A stretch of DNA of 64,000 bases, taken from Pseudomonas sp. NBRC 111124 (GTDB lineage: Bacteria > Pseudomonadota > Gammaproteobacteria > Pseudomonadales > Pseudomonadaceae). Below the pieces are notes generated by a model. The model did not search any database, was not told where the DNA came from, and was given only the letters and a program-made list of their open reading frames with translations. Positions 56,603-64,000 of the stretch are shown piece by piece. Location: the NCBI RefSeq assembly GCF_001320245.1, contig NZ_BCBA01000027.1, positions 124,001-188,000 of the forward strand. Direction: 5' to 3'. Position numbers and translations under genes: made by a program. The stretch's first letter is position 1. Each line of letters begins with the position of its first letter.

Positions 56603-57919
56603 ATGCTCTTGAGTCTTCTTCCCCGTTGGAATTCCCGCCAGTTGTTCGCGGCCTCCAGCTTCATCCTGCTCGTCGCCTGCGCGGAAAAACCCACCGCCGC
56701 CGACGCCCTGCCGCTGGCCCCCGCCCAGCCTGCGCCGGTCGTTACCCTGCCCGGTACCACGCCCGACGTCAGCACTGAAATCCAGCCCCTGCAAACCTTC
56801 GCCCAATGGCAAGCCGGTTTCCGCCAGCAGGCATTGCAGGCCGGCATCGCGCCGAACACCTTCGACCGCGCGTTCCTCGGCGTCACGCCAGACATGGACG
56901 TGATCAAGGCCGACCGCAGCCAGCCCGAATTCACCCGCCCGGTGTGGGAATACCTTGATGGCGCGCTATCGCCCCTTCGCGTGCGCAACGGTAAGAAACT
57001 GCTGGAGCAGAACGCCGAACTGCTGACCCGCATCGAGCAACGCTATGGCGTCGACCGCCAGGCACTCGTCGCTGTTTGGGGCATGGAGAGCAACTTCGGC
57101 CAGTTCCAGGGCAGCAAGTCTGTGATCCGCTCACTGGCGACCCTGGCCTATGAAGGTCGTCGGCCACAATTCGCCCAGGACCAGCTGATCGCCGCCCTGC
57201 AGATCATCCAGCATGGCGATATCCAGCCTGAGGCCATGCGCGGATCGTGGGCCGGGGCCATGGGCCAGACCCAGTTCATCCCGACCACCTACAACAGTTA
57301 CGCGGTGGACTTCGACGGTGACGGCCGCCGCGACATCTGGAACAGCACACCCGACGCCCTGGCCTCAACAGCCAATTACCTGCAGAGCTCGGGCTGGAAG
57401 CATGGCCAACCGTGGGGCTTCGAAGTGCAGATACCGGCAGGTTTCGACTACTGGCAGGCCGACGGCGCGCTGCGCAAGCCGGTGTATGAATGGCTGCAGA
57501 TGGGTGTAAAGCTACCGGCAGGCACCCAGCTGCCAGCCGGCAGCAACCAGCTGTCGGCTGCCCTGCTGTTGCCAGCCGGCGCCCGTGGGCCGGCGTTCCT
57601 GGTCCTGGACAACTTCCGCGCGATCCTCAAGTACAACAACTCGTCGTCCTACGCGCTGGCGGTGAGCTTGCTGGGTGATCGCTTCTCGGGTTGGGGCTTC
57701 ATCAGCGGCAGTTGGCCGAAGGAAGACCTGCCGTTGAGCCGCAGCGAACGGATGGAACTGCAGAATCTGCTGAATGCCAGCGGCCATGAAGCAGGGAACC
57801 CGGATGGCATCATCGGGGCCAACACTCGCAAGGCCATTCGCAATGCCCAGCAGCAACTGGGGTGGCCGGCGGATGGCTATCCGACCCACAAGCTGCTCGA
57901 CAGCCTGCGCCAGCGCTGA
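56603..57919 (+). CDS. sltB3: Lytic murein transglycosylase of the MltB/SltB3 family
   Basis: A 438-residue protein with a lipobox-like LLVACA (Cys about 26), a Slt-type catalytic domain (catalytic Glu in VWGMESNFGQF) and a C-terminal peptidoglycan-binding repeat (about 375-438). It cleaves glycan strands to anhydromuropeptides. Similar to P. aeruginosa SltB3, which occupies the same neighbourhood. Confidence 0.9.
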   Translation: MLLSLLPRWNSRQLFAASSFILLVACAEKPTAADALPLAPAQPAPVVTLPGTTPDVSTEIQPLQTFAQWQAGFRQQALQAGIAPNTFDRAFLGVTPDMDVIKADRSQPEFTRPVWEYLDGALSPLRVRNGKKLLEQNAELLTRIEQRYGVDRQALVAVWGMESNFGQFQGSKSVIRSLATLAYEGRRPQFAQDQLIAALQIIQHGDIQPEAMRGSWAGAMGQTQFIPTTYNSYAVDFDGDGRRDIWNSTPDALASTANYLQSSGWKHGQPWGFEVQIPAGFDYWQADGALRKPVYEWLQMGVKLPAGTQLPAGSNQLSAALLLPAGARGPAFLVLDNFRAILKYNNSSSYALAVSLLGDRFSGWGFISGSWPKEDLPLSRSERMELQNLLNASGHEAGNPDGIIGANTRKAIRNAQQQLGWPADGYPTHKLLDSLRQR

Positions 57920-57926
57920 AGCCCCT

Positions 57927-58029
57927 GGGGCCGCATGCGGCCCATCGCGACACAAGGCCGCTCCTACAAGGAATCGCATTCTCTTGTAGGAGCGGCCTTG
58001 TGTCGCGACTGGGCTGCGAAGCAGCCCCG
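57927..58029. repeat. Paired REP element, copy 6 (CGCGACACAAGGCC subtype)
   Basis: Same subtype as copy 3 (24491-24598): CGCGACACAAGGCCGCTCCTACAAG and complement. Between the convergent sltB3 and LD-carboxypeptidase genes. Confidence 0.88.
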
Positions 58030-58035
58030 GCGATC

Positions 58036-58974
58036 TCAGCCCTTGAACAGATCGTGACCCAGCACCAATTTCTGCTTCCCACTGTCCAGCCTCACCCAGG
58101 CCCCCAACGGCAAGCACACATTCGGGTCACAATGCCCACTGCGCCACCCGGCCAGCACCGGCACGCCCAGCCGCCCGAATGTCTCCTCCAACAGCGGCGT
58201 CAATGCCGCCACGGTAATCCCGGCAAAATCCCCTACCAGCACGCCCTTGATGCCCTCCAGCTTGCCTGCCAGGCGCAAGTGGGTCAGCAACCGGTCCACC
58301 CGATAAAGCGGCTCGTTGACGTCCTCGATGAACAGGATGCAGCCCTGGGTATCAATCTCCGCTAACGTCCCCAGGGTTGCGCTCAGCATCGACAGGTTGC
58401 CACCAAGCAAGCGCCCACTGGCGGCACCGGGTACAACGCAATTCAAGGCGAATTCGGACGGATGGACAATTTCATCCCCGCCCCTCAGAAGCCCGCCCAA
58501 TTGGGCCAGCAGCGACGACTCGGTCGGCTGCAACTTGGCGCCCAACAAGTCGGCATTGAGCATCGGGCCGTGGAAGGTGATCAGCCCGGTACGCTGGTAG
58601 ATGGCCGTGTGCAGTGCGGTGATGTCGCTGTAGCCGACCAGCGGCTTGGGGTTGCGGCGGATCAACTCGAAATCCAACCGGTCGAGCAACCGCATGCTGC
58701 CATAACCCCCGCGCATACAAAGGATCGCGTCGACCTCCGGGTCGGCAAAGGCCGCATGCAGGTCCTGCAAGCGCTGCTCATCGCTACCGGCCAGGTAACC
58801 CTCGGCCTGATGAACACCCGGGTAGATCCGGCAGCGGTAGCCACGCTCGGCGAACCACTGGCCGGCCTTCTGTGCATCCAGGCGCGCCGGCCCTGCCGGG
58901 GCAACAATGGCGAAGCAGGCATTGTTCGCCAGCGCCCTGGGCAAACGGGATTCCATGGTTTCAGCGCAGTTCAT
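58036..58974 (-). CDS. ldcA: LD-carboxypeptidase (muramoyltetrapeptide carboxypeptidase)
   Basis: A 312-residue S66-family peptidase that trims the last D-Ala from recycled tetrapeptides in the cytoplasm. The nucleophile serine is in PLVGYSDITALH; the Glu and His of the triad are in the FIEDVNEP and SGHCDPN regions. AAAGGAG precedes the ATG. Its neighbours sltB3, rlpA, dacA and mltB also act on murein. Confidence 0.87.
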   Translation of the reverse strand: MNCAETMESRLPRALANNACFAIVAPAGPARLDAQKAGQWFAERGYRCRIYPGVHQAEGYLAGSDEQRLQDLHAAFADPEVDAILCMRGGYGSMRLLDRLDFELIRRNPKPLVGYSDITALHTAIYQRTGLITFHGPMLNADLLGAKLQPTESSLLAQLGGLLRGGDEIVHPSEFALNCVVPGAASGRLLGGNLSMLSATLGTLAEIDTQGCILFIEDVNEPLYRVDRLLTHLRLAGKLEGIKGVLVGDFAGITVAALTPLLEETFGRLGVPVLAGWRSGHCDPNVCLPLGAWVRLDSGKQKLVLGHDLFKG

Positions 58975-58994
58975 CGCAGCTCCTTTCTGTACCG

Positions 58995-59038
58995 CAAAAA
59001 CAAAAATGCCGATGCCGCCTTTCAGCGTGCATCGGCAT
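58995..59038 (-). terminator. Rho-independent terminator after lipA
   Basis: Stem ATGCCGATGC/GCATCGGCAT (59006-59015 and 59029-59038), then TTTTTGTTTTT on the minus strand. It ends the dacA-to-lipA block. Confidence 0.88.
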
Positions 59039-59056
59039 GTTCAGCTCAAGCCCGGA

Positions 59057-60073
59057 TCAGAGCTTGATCTTGGCTTCGTGAGCCTGCTGGTCGGCGTGGT
59101 ACGACGAACGTACCAACGGGCCGGACGCGACGTTCTTGAAGCCCATCTTGTAACCTTCCTCGGCGAACCAGGCGAAGGTGTCCGGGTGGACGAAACGCTG
59201 CACCGGCAAGTGGCTACGCGATGGCTGCAGGTACTGGCCGAGGGTCAGCATGTCGATGTCATGCTCGCGCATGCGGTGCATGACCTCGATCACTTCCTCG
59301 TCGGTTTCGCCCAGGCCCAGCATCAGGCCCGACTTGGTCGGCACGTGCGGAACCATCTGCTTGAACTTCTGCAGCAGATCCAGCGACCAGTCATAGTCCG
59401 AACCCGGGCGCGCGGCCTTGTACAGGCGCGGTACGGTCTCGAGGTTGTGGTTGAACACGTCCGGCGGCGTTTGCGCGGTGATTTCCAGGGCGACGTCCAT
59501 GCGGCCACGGTAGTCCGGCACCAGGGTTTCCAGCTGCACGCCCGGCGACAATGCGCGGATTTCGCGAATGCAGTCGGCGAAGTGCTGGGCACCGCCATCA
59601 CGCAGGTCGTCGCGGTCCACCGAGGTGATCACCACGTATTTCAGGCGCAGGTCGGCGATGGCCACGGCCAGGTTTTTTGGCTCGTCCAGGTCCAGCGGCT
59701 TCGGCCGACCATGGCCGACGTCGCAGAACGGGCAGCGACGGGTACAGATGTCACCCATGATCATGAAGGTTGCGGTGCCACCGGAGAAGCACTCGCCCAG
59801 GTTCGGGCAGGACGCCTCTTCGCACACACTGTGCAGCTTGTGCTTGCGCAGCAGCTGCTTGATGCGGTCGACTTCCGGCGATACCGGGATGCGCACGCGA
59901 ATCCAGTCTGGCTTTTTCGGCAGCTCGTCGGTGGGGATGATCTTCACCGGGATGCGCGCAACCTTTTCGGCGCCACGCAGTTTTACCCCAGCTTCCACTT
60001 TCTTCGGCGCTGGGCGCGCGGTGGCATCCTGGGTAGGTATCAGGTTCGGCACGGCTTCTTGCACAGTTGTCAT
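59057..60073 (-). CDS. lipA: Lipoyl synthase
   Basis: A 338-residue radical-SAM enzyme that inserts two sulfurs into octanoyl groups. The auxiliary cluster has Cys residues in [12 protein letters not shown], and the radical-SAM cluster is CTRRCPFC. It follows lipB and closes the lipoate operon. Confidence 0.96.
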   Translation of the reverse strand: MTTVQEAVPNLIPTQDATARPAPKKVEAGVKLRGAEKVARIPVKIIPTDELPKKPDWIRVRIPVSPEVDRIKQLLRKHKLHSVCEEASCPNLGECFSGGTATFMIMGDICTRRCPFCDVGHGRPKPLDLDEPKNLAVAIADLRLKYVVITSVDRDDLRDGGAQHFADCIREIRALSPGVQLETLVPDYRGRMDVALEITAQTPPDVFNHNLETVPRLYKAARPGSDYDWSLDLLQKFKQMVPHVPTKSGLMLGLGETDEEVIEVMHRMREHDIDMLTLGQYLQPSRSHLPVQRFVHPDTFAWFAEEGYKMGFKNVASGPLVRSSYHADQQAHEAKIKL

Positions 60074-60075
60074 AT

Positions 60076-60723
60076 TCAGTCGATTCCGCCCGTGAGGGTC
60101 GTCTGCTCAGCATAGTCGAGGTGCTTGACCAGCTGTCCGCGCAGCCTTGTCCTGACCTCGTCGAGTTCGATCGGGCCTGCCAGGTCGCGCAGCTGGGTCA
60201 TGGCCAGCCCCGCATACCCGCAGGGGTTGATTCGGCGGAATGGCGCGAGGTCCATGTCCACGTTCAGAGCAAGGCCGTGGAAGGAACGGCCGTTGCGGAT
60301 TCGCAGGCCGAGGGAGGCGATTTTCGCTCCGTCGACATAGACACCCGGCGCATCGGGTTTGGCCACGGCGGTTACGTCATAGCTGGCAAGCAGGTCGATC
60401 AGGGTCTGCTCGATTCGGCTCACCAGCTCGCGCACGCCATAGCCCAGGCGGCGCACATCCAGCAGCAGGTAGGCCACCAACTGCCCGGGGCCATGGTAGG
60501 TCACCTGGCCACCGCGGTCGGTCTGCACCACCGGGATCTCGCCCGGTACCAACAGGTGCTCGGCCTTGCCGGCCTGGCCTTGGGTGAAGACCGCGGGGTG
60601 CTCGACCAGCCAGATTTCGTCCTGGCTGTCCGGGCTACGCTGCTCGGTGAAGCGACGCATGGCCTCCAGCACCGGTTCATAGGGCTGCAGGCCAAGCTCG
60701 CGAATACCGAGGCAACGCGACAT
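60076..60723 (-). CDS. lipB: Octanoyltransferase
   Basis: A 215-residue enzyme that moves octanoate from ACP to lipoyl domains. Motifs are [17 protein letters not shown] and [11 protein letters not shown], the latter with the active-site Cys. Its ATG overlaps the ybeD stop by four bases (ATGA). Confidence 0.95.
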   Translation of the reverse strand: MSRCLGIRELGLQPYEPVLEAMRRFTEQRSPDSQDEIWLVEHPAVFTQGQAGKAEHLLVPGEIPVVQTDRGGQVTYHGPGQLVAYLLLDVRRLGYGVRELVSRIEQTLIDLLASYDVTAVAKPDAPGVYVDGAKIASLGLRIRNGRSFHGLALNVDMDLAPFRRINPCGYAGLAMTQLRDLAGPIELDEVRTRLRGQLVKHLDYAEQTTLTGGID

Positions 60724-60998
60724 CAGAGCACCATTTTCACGATGCCGGTGGCACGCAAGGCACTGTTGATGTCGTGCAGTTGGTCTTCGCTTTCAGCGAT
60801 GATATGCAACTGCACGGTGGTGTACTTGCCTTCCTTGCTCTGGCGCTCGGCCAGCGTGGCAAGGTCGACCTTGGCATGCTTGCTGAGGATCTCGATCACC
60901 GTGTCCCTGAAGCCGACAACGGTATCGCCGATTACCTTGATCGGGTAATCGTCGCAGGGGAATTCGATCTTGTGCGACTTGACGTCTGGTTCGCTCAT
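60723..60998 (-). CDS. ybeD: YbeD/DUF493 family protein
   Basis: A 91-residue ferredoxin-like-fold protein of DUF493, starting near [20 protein letters not shown]. It lies between dacA and lipB as in other gamma-proteobacteria and may regulate lipoate enzymes. Confidence 0.9.
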   Translation of the reverse strand: MSEPDVKSHKIEFPCDDYPIKVIGDTVVGFRDTVIEILSKHAKVDLATLAERQSKEGKYTTVQLHIIAESEDQLHDINSALRATGIVKMVL

Positions 60999-61029
60999 GG
61001 CGGAAACGGCCTCGTAAGCCGTGGCAACA

Positions 61030-61057
61030 ACAACGCCCCCGCAGGATGCGCGGGGGC
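61030..61057 (-). terminator. Terminator-like hairpin between dacA and ybeD
   Basis: Stem GCCCCCGC/GCGGGGGC (61035-61042 and 61050-61057), followed on the minus strand by GTTGTTGTT, a weak U tract. Termination may be partial. Confidence 0.55.
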
Positions 61058-61071
61058 TTGCAGGTCACGTA

Positions 61072-62232
61072 TCAGTTGAACAACCCGTAGAAGAATAGAC
61101 GGATGCTATCCCACATACGGCGGAAGAAACCACCTTCCTCGACGCCATCAAGGGCGATCAGGTCGGCGCTGTGAACCACGTTCTCGTCCAGTTTGACTTC
61201 CACTTTGCCGATCACGTCACCTTTGGCGATCGGTGCGGTGAGCTGCGGGTTCATGGTCATCGAAGCCTGCAGACGCTTCAATTGGCCTTTAGGCATAGTC
61301 ATGGTCAGGTCGTCAGCCAGGCCAGCCTTGACTTGGCTGGTAGCGCCCTTCCAGACCGGCGCCTGGGTGAGTTCGGTGCCCTTCTGGTAGAAGGTCTGGG
61401 TTTCGAAGAAGCGGAAGCCGTAAGTCAGCAGCTTCTGGGTCTCGGCAGCGCGGGCTTGTTCGCTGTTGGTGCCGAACACCACGGCGATCAGGCGCTGGCC
61501 GTCACGTACGGCCGAAGCCACCATGCAGTAACCGGCTTCTTCGGTGTGGCCGGTTTTCAGACCGTCGACGGTCTTGTCACGCCACAGCAGCAGGTTGCGG
61601 TTCGGCTGCTTGATGTTGTTCCAGAAGAACTCTTTCTGCGAGTAGATGGCGTAGTGGGCCGGGTCGATGGTGATGATCGCGCGGGCCAGCAGCGCCATAT
61701 CGTGAGCCGAGGAGTAGTGCTCCGGGTTCGGCAGGCCGGTCGGGTTCATGAAGTGGCTGTTGGACATGCCCAGCTCGGCAGCGGTCTTGTTCATCATGTC
61801 GGCGAAGGCGTCTTCGCTGCCGGCGATGTGCTCAGACAGGGCAACCGAGGCATCGTTGCCCGACTGGATGATGATGCCGTGCAGCAGGTCGCTCACGGTG
61901 ACCTGGCTACCGACCTTGATGAACATGCGCGAACCGCCGGTACGCCAGGCGTTTTCGCTGACGGTGACCGGGTCGTTCTCGCCGATCTGGCCACGACGGA
62001 TGTCGACAGTGGCGATGTAGGCGGTCATCAGCTTGGTCAGGCTGGCTGGCGGCAGACGCTCGTCACCGTTGTTCTCGACCAGCACGTTGCCGCTGGACGC
62101 GTCCATGAGTACGTAGGACTTGGCTGCCAGTTGCGGTGGCGCCGGCATCATCTGCTCTGCTGCAAAGGCAGCAGGCGTGAGCATCAGCAGTACGGGCAGG
62201 CAAAGTCGTTTGGCAAGGTTGGTGATGTTCAT
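61072..62232 (-). CDS. dacA: D-alanyl-D-alanine carboxypeptidase (PBP5/6 type)
   Basis: A 386-residue protein with a signal peptide (about 1-24) and the penicillin-binding motifs S64-x-x-K67 (PASLTKLM), SGN and KTGHTEEAG. It removes terminal D-Ala of pentapeptides. The C terminus ends in an amphipathic helix (SIRLFFYGLFN) for membrane binding. GAGAG precedes the ATG. Confidence 0.94.
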   Translation of the reverse strand: MNITNLAKRLCLPVLLMLTPAAFAAEQMMPAPPQLAAKSYVLMDASSGNVLVENNGDERLPPASLTKLMTAYIATVDIRRGQIGENDPVTVSENAWRTGGSRMFIKVGSQVTVSDLLHGIIIQSGNDASVALSEHIAGSEDAFADMMNKTAAELGMSNSHFMNPTGLPNPEHYSSAHDMALLARAIITIDPAHYAIYSQKEFFWNNIKQPNRNLLLWRDKTVDGLKTGHTEEAGYCMVASAVRDGQRLIAVVFGTNSEQARAAETQKLLTYGFRFFETQTFYQKGTELTQAPVWKGATSQVKAGLADDLTMTMPKGQLKRLQASMTMNPQLTAPIAKGDVIGKVEVKLDENVVHSADLIALDGVEEGGFFRRMWDSIRLFFYGLFN

Positions 62233-62410
62233 CCGTCTCTCGAAAATCGCTAATGGTCTGATGTTCCGTGGGCCACATCGTGTGCCCAGCGCCAGTCAGT
62301 CTAGTTTTGGTGGCCATGGACGGCCCACAAAGTGCGTCGTTATGACGCTGCGGGCAAAAGCCGACATTGTACATGGCCGGGGCTGGCAATTCATGACAAA
62401 ACCGACAGTT

Positions 62411-62432
62411 TGTGGGGGTCAAAGCCCCCACA
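62411..62432. promoter_or_regulatory. GC-rich hairpin after rlpA
   Basis: TGTGGGGG/CCCCCACA (62411-62418 and 62425-62432) with a six-base loop, eight bases past the rlpA stop. The following sequence lacks a clear T run. Confidence 0.5.
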
Positions 62433-62439
62433 GCAACGG

Positions 62440-63441
62440 TCAATCAGCTGTGACCAGCTTGGCCTGCCCAAGGTTCGCCAGGCGAATGCTGTTTTGTGCC
62501 TGCTGGATCTCGCCCTGGCTGCTGAACGGCCCCAGGCGCACGCGGTGCAGGGTTTGCTGGTTACGCACGATGGAGCTGATGAATACCGGCGCGCTGACCA
62601 TGGTGCTCAGCTTGGAGCGCAGCAGTTCGGCGGCATCCGGGTTGGCAAAAGCGCCAACCTGCAGCACGTTGCCCCCGCTGGCGGCTGCCACACTGTTGCC
62701 GCCCACCTGCACCGGTACCACCGGCGCCGCGTGCTGCTGTGGCGGCGGGGTCCATTGCTCGACCCGCCCGGTGCTGGCTGGAATCGCCTGGGTCTGCGCG
62801 ACCTGGGGCTCTTTGAGCATCAGCGGCGGCTGTTGGCCCTTCTGTGCCCACCATTGCTGCGGGTCGATGCCCTCGACCCGCACGTGCGCAGTGCCGATCT
62901 CGGCGTAGCCGAGCTTTTTCGCCGCAGCGTAGGACAGGTCGATGATGCGGTCGGAGTAGAACGGCCCACGGTCATTGACCCGCAGGATCACACTGCGGCC
63001 GTTGGCCAGGTTCGTCACCTTGACGTAAGCCGGCAGCGGCAGGGTCTTGTGCGCCGCGCTCATGCCATACAGGTCGTAGAGCTCGCCGTTGGCAGTGTTC
63101 TGGCCGTGGAACTTGGTGCCGTACCACGACGCGGTGCCCTCGGCGCGATAGTTGCGCGCGTCCTGCATCGGGTAGTAGGTCTTGCCCAGCACGGTGTACG
63201 GGTTGGCCTTGTAGGCGCCGGTATGCAGGGTCGGCGTGGCATCGGGGATCTTGTTGACGTCCACATCCCACCACGGCGCACCGTCCTTGTGGGCACGGTT
63301 GATGTCCAGGCCGGGCTGCGAACGGACGACGTTGCCACTGGCCTGGGAGGGCGGACGGCTGGAGGAACAGCTGACCAGCAGCATGCCGACAGTCATGCAG
63401 GTCAGCAGCTTGAAGGTATTGGCAGAGAAGATCGCGCGCAT
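62440..63441 (-). CDS. rlpA: Septal-ring lytic transglycosylase RlpA
   Basis: A 333-residue lipoprotein: lipobox LLVSCSS (Cys about 25), a double-psi beta-barrel catalytic domain (GTASWYGTKFHGQNTANGE, VNDRGPFYSDRIIDLSYAAA) and a C-terminal SPOR domain (about 255-330) that binds denuded glycans at the septum. Its ATG overlaps the mltB stop by one base. Confidence 0.93.
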   Translation of the reverse strand: MRAIFSANTFKLLTCMTVGMLLVSCSSSRPPSQASGNVVRSQPGLDINRAHKDGAPWWDVDVNKIPDATPTLHTGAYKANPYTVLGKTYYPMQDARNYRAEGTASWYGTKFHGQNTANGELYDLYGMSAAHKTLPLPAYVKVTNLANGRSVILRVNDRGPFYSDRIIDLSYAAAKKLGYAEIGTAHVRVEGIDPQQWWAQKGQQPPLMLKEPQVAQTQAIPASTGRVEQWTPPPQQHAAPVVPVQVGGNSVAAASGGNVLQVGAFANPDAAELLRSKLSTMVSAPVFISSIVRNQQTLHRVRLGPFSSQGEIQQAQNSIRLANLGQAKLVTAD

Positions 63442-64000
63442 TACTTGACGCCCCGTACTTGGACCAGCTGTTGCGCAAGCTGATGCACCGCCATGGCATA
63501 CATCACGCTGCGGTTGTAGCGAGTGATCGCGTAGAAGTTCTTCAGGCCCATCCAGTACTCGGGGCCGTTGTCGCCTTCCAGGCGGAAAGCGGTAACCGGC
63601 AGATCATCGCGCAACGCATCATGGCTCGACCAGCCCAGCGCCCGCAACTCCCCGACCGTTTTCACCGGCTCAATGCCGGTGGTCAGGCCCTGATCGGCCT
63701 GCGGGCCTGCGACCTGGGCACGACTGACCACACCCTCACCGGCCACCCAGCCATGGCGCTTGAAGTAGCTGGCCACGCTGCCGATGGCATCGTCAGGGTT
63801 GTTCCAGATATTGATGTGGCCATCGCCGTCGAAGTCCACGGCGTAGTTGCGGAAGCTGCTCGGCATGAACTGCGGCAGGCCCATGGCACCGGCGTAGGAC
63901 CCCTTGAGGGTGAGCGGGTCGACCTGCTCGTCACGGGCCAGCAACAGGAACTCGCGCAGCTCCTTGCGGAAGAATTCGGCGCGCGGCGGGTAGTCGAAGG
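63441..64000 (-). CDS. mltB: Lytic murein transglycosylase B (C-terminal part; 5' end beyond window)
   Basis: The frame runs from the window edge with FDYPPRAEFFRKELREFLLLARDE, then KGSYAGAMGLPQFMPSSFRNYAVDFDGDG, a signature of MltB. Only the last 186 or so residues are present, so the catalytic Glu and signal sequence lie outside. It is followed by rlpA in the conserved order. Confidence 0.92.
   Translation of the reverse strand, partial: FDYPPRAEFFRKELREFLLLARDEQVDPLTLKGSYAGAMGLPQFMPSSFRNYAVDFDGDGHINIWNNPDDAIGSVASYFKRHGWVAGEGVVSRAQVAGPQADQGLTTGIEPVKTVGELRALGWSSHDALRDDLPVTAFRLEGDNGPEYWMGLKNFYAITRYNRSVMYAMAVHQLAQQLVQVRGVK

Overview
The window is a GC-rich chromosomal segment from a fluorescent pseudomonad, most likely the Pseudomonas putida group. 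Reasons: dense short-spaced operons, the syntenic blocks phoH-ybeY-corC-lnt, leuS-lptE-holA-arfA-sltB3 and mltB-rlpA-dacA-ybeD-lipB-lipA, and six copies of the inverted REP pairs (core GCGGG..CCCGCTCCTACA) typical of P. putida. I see no tRNA, rRNA, CRISPR array, insertion sequence or prophage. The species assignment is inference from gene order and repeats.

Region 1 (1-5282, minus strand) is the most unusual block. It is a tightly overlapping operon reading RsbR-like, RsbS-like, RsbT-like, a GHKL+SpoIIE-phosphatase protein in the RsbX position, a soluble histidine kinase and a receiver-PAS-kinase-receiver hybrid cut by the window edge. This is a stressosome core joined to a phosphorelay instead of a Bacillus sigma-B output.

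Region 2 (5403-10490) holds a drug-type MFS exporter with a divergent LysR regulator, a YhcG/DUF1016 nuclease-like protein and a GABA-type permease. Region 3 (10856-18076) is a sugar-diacid locus: a GudP-like permease, a 2-hydroxyacid dehydrogenase with divergent LysR regulator, glucarate dehydratase (gudD), a second permease and a divergent FadR-type regulator with two matching operator palindromes.

Region 4 (18096-34334) contains mainly housekeeping and stress genes: quinone oxidoreductase, HAD phosphatase, tesB, a GNAT acetyltransferase, a histidine phosphatase, an HDAC-like deacetylase, a YhiN-type flavoprotein overlying a cluster of DnaA boxes, rhlE, an EamA exporter, a DEDDh exonuclease, a NYN-domain protein, DUF2076, a YciC-like membrane protein, an unknown less GC-rich gene, hrpB, a small lipoprotein and a CDF metal exporter. 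Region 5 (34336-42239) has a secreted DUF6515-type protein, a candidate small RNA, an Lrp-type regulator, DUF2788, rluE, amn, an AidB-like flavoprotein and a 7TMR-DISM sensor kinase.

Region 6 (42505-51693) carries thiD-thiE-hemL, a Sel1 protein, DUF1820, phoH-ybeY-corC-lnt and a YdcF protein. Region 7 (51922-64000) is the conserved envelope and lipoate block: leuS, lptE, holA, a short arfA with its in-frame terminator, sltB3, an LD-carboxypeptidase, then lipA-lipB-ybeD, dacA and rlpA-mltB on the minus strand. Many long antisense reading frames exist because of the high GC content and are not listed as genes.
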